DNA of 5,024 nt from Mycobacterium sp. GTDB taxonomy: Bacteria; Actinomycetota; Actinomycetes; Mycobacteriales; Mycobacteriaceae. Positions 1 through 4,751 of the stretch are shown here, in pieces (the stretch's first letter is position 1; every line of letters begins with the position of its first letter). The DNA lies in the NCBI GenBank assembly GCA_018882545.1, contig VERS01000223.1:1-5024 (forward strand), written 5' to 3'. Position numbers and translations under genes: made by a program. The notes under the pieces are model-generated. The model saw nothing but the letters and a program-made list of their open reading frames with translations, was not told where the DNA came from and did not search any database.

Positions 1-88
1 TGTGCAGCGACGACTTCACCGACTTGTTGCGCTGCCGACGGCGCTCGTTGGTGAGGATGCGCTTCTTCTGCGACTTGATGTTGGCCAC
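1..88 (-). CDS. rpsT: 30S ribosomal protein S20, N-terminal part
   Basis: The reverse strand from a GTG start at 88-86 reads (M)ANIKSQKKRILTNERRR followed by QRNKSVKSSLH. This is the characteristic basic N-terminus of bacterial S20, which binds 16S rRNA in the body of the small subunit and acts early in 30S assembly. Only 29 codons lie in the window; the rest continues beyond the left edge. A purine-rich Shine-Dalgarno sequence (AGAGGGAA, minus strand, 103-96) sits 7 bases before the GTG and supports this start. The gene is transcribed divergently from the ATP-grasp operon and has its own promoter (175-204) and a leader of about 80 bases. The same divergent pairing is what I recall for M. tuberculosis rpsT/Rv2411c. 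Identification is from direct reading of the motif-rich N-terminus and is very secure despite truncation. Confidence 0.95.
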   Translation of the reverse strand, partial: MANIKSQKKRILTNERRRQRNKSVKSSLH

Positions 89-135
89 GCGGTCGTTCCC
101 TCTTCGTCAAATCTGGTTGCGGAAATCTGATCGTC

Positions 136-170
136 GTGCGCCGGGACGTACAGAAGCCCTCGCGGCGCAC
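136..170 (-). other. Stem-loop at the 5' end of the rpsT leader
   Basis: A perfect 8-bp inverted repeat is visible: GTGCGCCG at 136-143 and CGGCGCAC at 163-170, separated by 19 bases. The loop contains GGG and CCC that could pair partly. On the minus strand this hairpin begins almost exactly where the rpsT transcript should start (about 168), so the mRNA would carry a GC-rich 5'-terminal stem-loop. Possible roles are mRNA protection or a regulatory site: S20 is known to repress its own translation in E. coli, but I see no direct similarity to that element. The repeat is seen in the sequence; the function is inference. Confidence 0.45.
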
Positions 171-174
171 CGTG

Positions 175-204
175 AGACTACCAGTACGCGGTGCTCAGGC
201 CCAA
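175..204 (-). promoter_or_regulatory. Probable housekeeping-sigma promoter of rpsT
   Basis: On the minus strand a TTGGGC -35 element (204-199) is followed, after an 18-base spacer, by TAGTCT (180-175). TAGTCT fits the mycobacterial TANNNT -10 pattern. The transcription start would fall near 168, giving a leader of about 80 bases before the rpsT GTG. It is the only well-formed promoter I can see in the divergent region 89-256. It occupies most of the space upstream of the ATP-grasp gene, so transcription of the two directions could interfere. Confidence 0.55.
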
Positions 205-256
205 AGCCGAGCGTCTCGCCCTGCGAAAGCGGCCGATGTGTTGGAACATAACGGGG

Positions 257-1918
257 GTGACCGTTCGCACACCGCGGGTCGAGGCGGACCCGTCCCTCCG
301 GCACCCCGCCCTGCCGGACGGCCACCCCATCTTCGGGGGCTACCTCGAGGCGGGTCCCTACTCGGCGGCCTACGACGAGATGTTCGACCGCCGCGGCGGC
401 GTCCGAGCGCCGTACAAGGGAATCCACGCCGAACTCGGTCCGACCGGTCCTGATGAATTGGGTGCGCGGGCCGATGCGCTGGGCCGGGCATTCGTCGACC
501 AGGGGATCACCTTCTCACTGTCCGGCCAGGAACGGCCCTTCCCGCTGGACCTGGTGCCGCGGGTCATCTCGGCGGCGGAATGGGCGAAACTGGAAGCCGG
601 CCTGACCCAGCGGGTCGTCGCCCTGGAGAGATTCCTCGACGACATCTACGGCGACCAGGAGATTCTGCGCGACGGCGTCATCCCGCGCCGGCTGATCACC
701 TCCTGTGAGCACTTCCACCGCGAGGCATTCGGCATCGTCCCCCCCAACGGAGTGCGGATCCATGTCGCCGGCATCGACATCGTCCGCGACGCACAGGGCA
801 CCTTCCGCGTGCTGGAGGACAACCTGCGGTCACCCTCCGGGGTCTCCTATGTGATGGAAAACCGGCGGGTGATGACGCGGGTGTTCCCCAACCTCTTCGG
901 CACCCACCGGGTGCGCTCAGTCGACGACTACCCCTCGCACCTGCTGCGCGCGCTGCGCAACGCCGCACCCACCAACGAGTCCGATCCCACCGTGGTGGTC
1001 CTCACCCCGGGACCGTTCAACTCGGCCTATTTCGAGCACTCGCTGCTGGCCAGGCAGATGGGCGTTGAACTGGTCGAAGGGCCGGATCTCTTCTGCCGCG
1101 ACAACATCGTCTACATGCGCACCACCGAAGGGGAGCGCCAGGTCGACGTGATCTACCGCCGCATCGACGACGAGTACCTGGACCCGATGCACTTCCGGCC
1201 CGATTCGGTGCTGGGCGTGGCCGGACTGGTCAACGCCGCCCGGGCCGGCAACGTGGTGATCTCCAGCGCGGTCGGCAACGGTGTCGGCGACGACAAACTC
1301 GTCTACACCTACGTGCCGACCATCATCGAGTACTACCTGGGCGAGAAGCCGCTGCTGGCCAACGTCGACACCTGGCGCTGCTGGCTGGACGACGAACGCG
1401 CCGAAGTGCTGGACCGCATCGACGAACTGGTCATCAAGCCGGTCGAGGGCTCGGGCGGTTACGGAATCGTGTTCGGCCCCAGCGCATCCGAGAAGGAATT
1501 GGCGACGGTTCGCCGCAAGATCCAGTCCGACCCGCGGGGCTGGATCGCCCAACCGGTGGTGCAGCTGTCCACAGTGCCCACCAAAGTGGGCGAGCGTCTG
1601 GTGCCCCGCCATATCGACCTGCGTCCGTTCGCGGTCAACGACGGTGAACAGGTCTGGGTGCTGCCCGGCGGGCTGACCCGCGTCGCGCTGACCGAGGGGT
1701 CGCTGGTGGTCAACTCCAGCCAGGGCGGCGGGTCCAAGGACACCTGGGTGCTGGCCTCTCGCGCCTCGGCGGCCGCCCGGGAACTGGCCGCCGCCCAGGT
1801 GGTGCGCACCCTGCCCCGGGCGGCCTCCAGCGTGGAGATGCAACCGGTGCAGCAACCGTCGATGCTGGGCAACCAGCAGCAGCAACAACAGCAACAGCAA
1901 CAGGCCGGGGGTCAGTGA
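257..1918 (+). CDS. Circularly permuted type 2 ATP-grasp ligase (DUF404/DUF407 family) with polyglutamine tail
   Basis: This is a predicted cytosolic ATP-dependent carboxylate-amine ligase of unknown substrate, 553 codons from the GTG at 257. Residue order shows the permutation. The acidic metal/ATP motif VLEDNLRSPSGVSY lies at about 185-198 (E187, D188, N189). It is followed by RRIDDEYLDP (301-310) and GNGVGDDKLVY (340-350). The glycine-rich nucleotide loop VIKPVEGSGGYG (392-403, K394) comes only after these, whereas in ordinary ATP-grasps it comes first. RHIDLRPF (451-458), LPGGLTRVA (469-477) and NSSQGGGSKDTWVL (486-499) close the domain. Residues from about 500 to 553 are a variable tail ending in Q540-549 and AGGQ. 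Start choice is uncertain: GTG 257 gives TVRTPRVEADPS and a length close to the roughly 550 residues I recall for Rv2411c. ATG 236 and GTG 191 are in frame upstream, and none of the three has a strong ribosome site. It is the first gene of the operon with the alpha-E and transglutaminase genes. Confidence 0.9.
   Translation: MTVRTPRVEADPSLRHPALPDGHPIFGGYLEAGPYSAAYDEMFDRRGGVRAPYKGIHAELGPTGPDELGARADALGRAFVDQGITFSLSGQERPFPLDLVPRVISAAEWAKLEAGLTQRVVALERFLDDIYGDQEILRDGVIPRRLITSCEHFHREAFGIVPPNGVRIHVAGIDIVRDAQGTFRVLEDNLRSPSGVSYVMENRRVMTRVFPNLFGTHRVRSVDDYPSHLLRALRNAAPTNESDPTVVVLTPGPFNSAYFEHSLLARQMGVELVEGPDLFCRDNIVYMRTTEGERQVDVIYRRIDDEYLDPMHFRPDSVLGVAGLVNAARAGNVVISSAVGNGVGDDKLVYTYVPTIIEYYLGEKPLLANVDTWRCWLDDERAEVLDRIDELVIKPVEGSGGYGIVFGPSASEKELATVRRKIQSDPRGWIAQPVVQLSTVPTKVGERLVPRHIDLRPFAVNDGEQVWVLPGGLTRVALTEGSLVVNSSQGGGSKDTWVLASRASAAARELAAAQVVRTLPRAASSVEMQPVQQPSMLGNQQQQQQQQQQAGGQ
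1874..1903 (+). repeat. CAG/CAA run encoding ten consecutive glutamines
   Basis: Ten glutamine codons (residues 540-549 of the ATP-grasp protein) read CAG three times, CAA twice, then alternating CAG and CAA. They are followed by AGGQ and the stop. The mixture of the two codons argues against a recent pure-triplet slippage expansion and suggests that either the glutamines or the A/C-rich RNA is maintained. The run is preceded by another Gln-rich stretch (MQPVQQP). Long homopolymeric glutamine is uncommon in such GC-rich genomes. At the RNA level the run is an unstructured-looking segment directly before the start of the next gene. Confidence 0.9.
1907..1911 (+). promoter_or_regulatory. Ribosome binding site of the alpha-E gene inside the ATP-grasp gene
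   Basis: GGGGG at 1907-1911, in the last Gly codons of the ATP-grasp gene, lies 6 bases before ATG 1918 and is the only purine-rich block there. It favours ATG 1918 over the in-frame GTG three bases upstream (1915). The TGATG overlap implies that ribosomes finishing the first gene can restart on the second. Confidence 0.5.
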
Positions 1919-2901
1919 TGCTGGCCCGCAACGCCGAGGCGCTCTACTGGATCGGCCGCTACGTCGAACGGGCCGACGACACTGCGCGGATTCTCGATGT
2001 GACGGTGCATCAACTGCTGGAGGACTCCAGCGTCGACCCTGACCAGGCCTCGCGGATTCTGCTGGAAGTGCTGGGTATCGAACCCCCGAAGGCCAAGCTG
2101 GACATGTGGGCGCTGACGAATCTGGTGGCCTTCAGCCGGGACCTGTCCAAGGGCTGCTCGATCGTGGACGCGATCACCGGCGCCCGGGAGAACGCCCGCT
2201 CGGCGCGGGAGGTGATCTCCGGGGACATGTGGGAGTGCCTGAACACCACCTACAACGCGCTGTCCGAGCGGGAGCGCGCGGCCCGGCGACTGGGGCCGCA
2301 CGAGTTCTTCACCTTCATCGAGGGCCGTGCCGCCATGTTCGCCGGACTGGCCGACTCCACCCTGTCCCGCGACGACGGGTACCGCTTCCTGGTGCTCGGG
2401 CGGGCCCTGGAACGGGTGGATATGACGGTGCGTCTGCTGCTGTCCCGGGTTGGTGACAGCGCCTCGTCGCCGACCTGGGTCAGCGTGCTGCGCGCCGCCG
2501 GAGCGCACGACACCTATCTGCGCACCCACCGCGGTGTCCTCGACGCCAACCGGGTGGTCGAGTTCATGCTGCTGGACCGGCAGTTCCCCCGGTCGGCCTT
2601 TTACTCGCTGCGACTCGCCGAGCGAAGCCTCGACGAGCTGATGCGCGGCCCCAGTGACGGCGCCGGCGCCGAAGCCCGCCGGGCGCTGGGCCGGGCCCGC
2701 AGCGAGTTGGAGTTCGTCCGTCCCGGAGCGCTGCTCGAGTCTCTGGAGATCAGGTTGGCCGGCCTGCAGAGCACCTGTTATGACGTCGGAGAAGCGTTGG
2801 GCCTCAGATATTTTCGTCTTACACCGTGGGTGGAGTGGTCGGACGCCGGACGGGTCGGGGCGGTGCTGGTGGCCGAAGGCCTCAGCGACGGTGATGCCTG
2901 A
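1918..2901 (+). CDS. Alpha-E domain protein (DUF403 family)
   Basis: This is a 327-residue, mostly helical cytosolic protein of the alpha-E family, whose members nearly always accompany circularly permuted ATP-grasp ligases and are sometimes fused to them. It is a probable partner or scaffold of the ligase; no catalytic activity is established. Family signatures are LYWIGRYVERADDTARIL at 9-26, ARENAR at 89-94, GRALERVDMTVRLL at 161-174 and FMLLDRQFPRSA at 216-227. The first and third of these align with each other (GR-ER-D-T-R-L), showing an internal duplication. No signal peptide or membrane segment is seen. The start at ATG 1918 gives the typical MLARNAEALYW beginning; it overlaps the preceding stop by one base (TGATG), and the gene's own stop overlaps the next start in the same way. 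Length matches the roughly 325 residues I recall for Rv2410c. Confidence 0.92.
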   Translation: MLARNAEALYWIGRYVERADDTARILDVTVHQLLEDSSVDPDQASRILLEVLGIEPPKAKLDMWALTNLVAFSRDLSKGCSIVDAITGARENARSAREVISGDMWECLNTTYNALSERERAARRLGPHEFFTFIEGRAAMFAGLADSTLSRDDGYRFLVLGRALERVDMTVRLLLSRVGDSASSPTWVSVLRAAGAHDTYLRTHRGVLDANRVVEFMLLDRQFPRSAFYSLRLAERSLDELMRGPSDGAGAEARRALGRARSELEFVRPGALLESLEIRLAGLQSTCYDVGEALGLRYFRLTPWVEWSDAGRVGAVLVAEGLSDGDA

Positions 2902-3740
2902 TGTGGCGGATGCGAGTCGTGCACGAGACCGGATACGCCTACAAGGCTCCGGTCACCGCGTCCTACAACGAGGCGCGGTTGACGCCGCGGTCGGACTCCC
3001 GCCAGAACGTCATCATCAACCGTGTCGAGACGGTGCCTGCCACCCGGTCCTACCGCTACGTGGACTACTGGGGAACCGCGGTCACCGCCTTCGACCTGCA
3101 CGCTCCGCACGCCGAATTGCAGGTCACCTCCTCCTCGGTGGTCGAGACCGACAAGCCCGAACCCCGCGCCGCCGCGGTCGACTGGGCACACCTGGGGTCC
3201 GAGGCCGTCCGCGACCGCTACAGCGAGGTGCTCGAACCGACCCGGCACACGCCGGCCGGCAAAGTCACCGACCGGGTCGCCCGCCAGATCGGCCGGGCCC
3301 AGGACCCCACTCAGGCGGTGCTGGCCGCGGTCGCGTGGGTCCGCGATCAGTTGAGCTACGTGCCCGGGACCACCGGGGTGCACTCCTCAGGTCTGGACGC
3401 TCTGCGGGAGGGAAGGGGCGTGTGCCAGGACTTCGCCCATCTGTCCCTGATCCTGTTGCGGACCATGGGCATTCCGGCCCGATACGTCTCGGGCTACCTG
3501 CACCCGAACCCGAACGCCGCGATCGGGGATACCGTCGAGGGCGAGAGCCACGCCTGGATACAGGCCTGGGTCGGGGGGTGGTGGCACTATGACCCGACCA
3601 ATGACACCGAGATCAACGAGCAGTACATCAGCGTCGGTTTCGGTCGCAGCTATGCGGATGTGACGCCGCTCAAGGGCATTTATCTGGGCCGCGGGTCCAG
3701 CGATCTGGACGTGGTCGTGGAGATGACCCGGTTGGCTTAG
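2901..3740 (+). CDS. Transglutaminase-like cysteine protein (Bact_transglu_N plus transglutaminase core)
   Basis: This 279-residue protein has the bacterial transglutaminase N-terminal domain (about 1-85, beginning [20 protein letters not shown]) and a transglutaminase/papain-like core (about 135-235). The catalytic triad is complete: C175 in [11 protein letters not shown]217 in [10 protein letters not shown] and D231 in WWHYDPTND. Family members act as peptidases, amidases or acyl-transferases on glutamine or isopeptide bonds; which applies here cannot be told. No signal peptide is visible, so it should be cytosolic, with the ligase and alpha-E protein. It starts in a TGATG overlap with the alpha-E gene and lacks a clear ribosome site of its own, consistent with translational coupling; ATG 2910, preceded by GGCGG, is a possible alternative. 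Its stop overlaps the convergent RNase Z-like gene by four bases. Matches Rv2409c as I recall it. Confidence 0.93.
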   Translation: MWRMRVVHETGYAYKAPVTASYNEARLTPRSDSRQNVIINRVETVPATRSYRYVDYWGTAVTAFDLHAPHAELQVTSSSVVETDKPEPRAAAVDWAHLGSEAVRDRYSEVLEPTRHTPAGKVTDRVARQIGRAQDPTQAVLAAVAWVRDQLSYVPGTTGVHSSGLDALREGRGVCQDFAHLSLILLRTMGIPARYVSGYLHPNPNAAIGDTVEGESHAWIQAWVGGWWHYDPTNDTEINEQYISVGFGRSYADVTPLKGIYLGRGSSDLDVVVEMTRLA

Positions 3741-4591
3741 GCCGAAACCGGGTCCGGGTCCGGCGAACCGACCCGGACCCGCAGCAGGTCGTCGCCGATC
3801 TCCACGTGTCCGCTGAACTGACCCGCGGCCAGCGCCCGCCACTGGTCCTCCTGGCCGGGCACCAGAGGGGGCACGTAGTGGGTGAGCACCAAGGTGTCGA
3901 CCCCGGCCCGTGCGGCGGTGGCCGCCGCTTGTTCGACCGACGAGTGGTAGTCGAGGATGTCGCGGATCCGCTGAGCGGGCATCTGGGCTACCAGGTCTTT
4001 GCGGATCGCGGTGTGCACCAACGCATTGGCTCCCTCGGCCAGCTCGTCAAGGGTGTCGCAGGGCACGCTGTCGCCGGCCACCACCACCGATGCGCCGTCG
4101 TGGGTGATCCGGAAGGCGATGGTGGGTTCGACCGGACGGTGGTCGGTGGGCGCCACGGTGATCCGCACCTGCCCGGCGTTCCAGACCAGGCCCTCCGAGT
4201 GCTCCTCGACGCGGACCGCGGGGGGTTCGGTGATGTCGGCGTGGTGGGCGATCCGGTAGGAGATGTCCGGGGCCAGGGACTCCAGCGTGGCCCGCACCAC
4301 CGCGTCGGTTCCTGGCGGGCCGATGATCGGAAGCGGGGTGGGCGCCAAGCTGGTGACCCACCGGGTGGTGATGACATCGCCGAGGTCGGTGATGTGATCG
4401 CTGTGCAGGTGGGTCAGCAGCAGCGCGCTGAGGTTCGCCGCGCCCACGCCGACCGCGGCCGCCCGCATCAGCACCCCGCGGCCGCAATCGACCAGAAATG
4501 TCGACTCCCCGGCGCGAACCAGGGTGGAGGGACCCGCCCGGTGCGGGTCGACCATCGGGCTGCCGGTGCCGGTGAGGATGATCTCGATCAT
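3737..4591 (-). CDS. rnz: Metallo-beta-lactamase-fold hydrolase, ribonuclease Z type (short form)
   Basis: The reverse strand encodes 284 residues with the complete RNase Z-type two-zinc ligand set: HLHSDH at 61-66, H151 in TDHRP, D174 in VAGDS, H216 in DYHSS and H238 in LTHYVP. The N-terminus [12 protein letters not shown] and LVDCGRG (33-39) are typical of this branch. RNase Z endonucleases cut tRNA precursors after the discriminator base, mainly for tRNAs lacking an encoded CCA. One oddity is that only 23 residues separate H151 from D174, where B. subtilis RNase Z has about 70 including its protruding tRNA-binding arm, so this protein appears armless. It may therefore be a reduced RNase Z or another phosphodiesterase or hydrolase of the fold. 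The start ATG 4591-4589 is supported by AGGAAAG four bases upstream. It resembles M. tuberculosis Rv2407, annotated ribonuclease Z. The gene converges on the operon, and its 3' end contains the hairpin at 3749-3781. Confidence 0.85.
   Translation of the reverse strand: MIEIILTGTGSPMVDPHRAGPSTLVRAGESTFLVDCGRGVLMRAAAVGVGAANLSALLLTHLHSDHITDLGDVITTRWVTSLAPTPLPIIGPPGTDAVVRATLESLAPDISYRIAHHADITEPPAVRVEEHSEGLVWNAGQVRITVAPTDHRPVEPTIAFRITHDGASVVVAGDSVPCDTLDELAEGANALVHTAIRKDLVAQMPAQRIRDILDYHSSVEQAAATAARAGVDTLVLTHYVPPLVPGQEDQWRALAAGQFSGHVEIGDDLLRVRVGSPDPDPVSA
3749..3781 (+). terminator. Probable intrinsic terminator hairpin of the operon, inside the convergent gene
   Basis: CGGGTCCGGGT (3749-3759) and ACCCGGACCCG (3771-3781) form a perfect 11-bp stem. 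After a single bulged C (3760), CGG/CCG pair around a CGAA loop, extending it by 3 bp. The hairpin begins 8 bases after the TAG of the transglutaminase gene, where a terminator belongs. No U-tract follows, which is common for mycobacterial terminators. On the other strand the same bases encode the last residues (SPDPDPV) of the RNase Z-like protein, so the element is both coding and structural. It lies upstream of that gene's stop, so it is not a normal terminator for it. Confidence 0.6.
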
Positions 4592-4595
4592 CCGT

Positions 4596-4602
4596 CTTTC
4601 CT
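4596..4602 (-). promoter_or_regulatory. Ribosome binding site of the RNase Z-like gene
   Basis: On the minus strand AGGAAAG (4602-4596) precedes the ATG at 4591 by four bases. It is the best Shine-Dalgarno match among the complete genes of the window and fixes the start. Confidence 0.7.
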
Positions 4603-4652
4603 ACCCGCACCGCCGACATTGCGTCTCCGGTTTGTCCGGCGGCCCCGGTGTT

Positions 4653-4675
4653 AACGCGATGGCGAAACGCGATGG
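4653..4675. repeat. Tandem 10-bp direct repeat AACGCGATGG in the divergent intergenic region
   Basis: AACGCGATGG occurs at 4653-4662 and again at 4666-4675, a period of 13 bases with a 3-base gap. It lies about 60-85 bases upstream of the RNase Z-like start on the minus strand and about 75-100 bases upstream of the plus-strand open frame at 4752. The position fits a binding site for a regulator of either gene, but the sequence is not one I recognise and two copies could arise by chance or local duplication. The surrounding 4592-4751 has no other gene. Confidence 0.4.
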
Positions 4676-4688
4676 GCCTGAGTGAAAA

Positions 4689-4718
4689 TTGGGAACCGTC
4701 CGGGTGAACGGGTATTGA
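4689..4718 (+). promoter_or_regulatory. Weak promoter-like element before the right-hand open frame
   Basis: TTGGGA (4689-4694) is followed after 18 bases by TATTGA (4713-4718), a poor match to the housekeeping pattern. The same place reads GGGTAT (4710-4715), which resembles the -10 of mycobacterial SigF promoters, but no GTTT -35 is present at the proper distance. It lies 30-60 bases upstream of ATG 4752, so position is favourable and sequence support is weak. Confidence 0.25.
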
Positions 4719-4751
4719 AAAAACCCGAAACCGTCTTCGGCCGCCCCGCCA

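Noticed and set aside
243..265. GGAAC...GTT resembling an ECF sigma promoter for the ATP-grasp gene
   Set aside because: The spacing is a few bases too short, and the start site would fall downstream of the chosen GTG 257.
917..1900. Long minus-strand open frame (327 codons) opposite the ATP-grasp gene
   Set aside because: It is antisense to a gene with clear family motifs and its composition (Gly/His/Asp/Gln/Val-rich, no domain) is typical of the mirror frame of a high-GC gene.
2654..3592. Plus-strand 312-codon frame across the alpha-E and transglutaminase genes
   Set aside because: It runs in a different frame through two genes with clear motifs and has an Arg/Pro/Gly-rich translation without domains.
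3806..4654. Plus-strand open frame of 282 codons opposite the RNase Z-like gene
   Set aside because: It is a mirror frame of a gene with intact metal-binding motifs; the protein is Gly/Arg/His-rich without recognisable signatures.
4709..4727. CGGGT...ACCCG small inverted repeat near the right-hand gene
   Set aside because: Only five base pairs with a nine-base loop, easily expected by chance in this composition.
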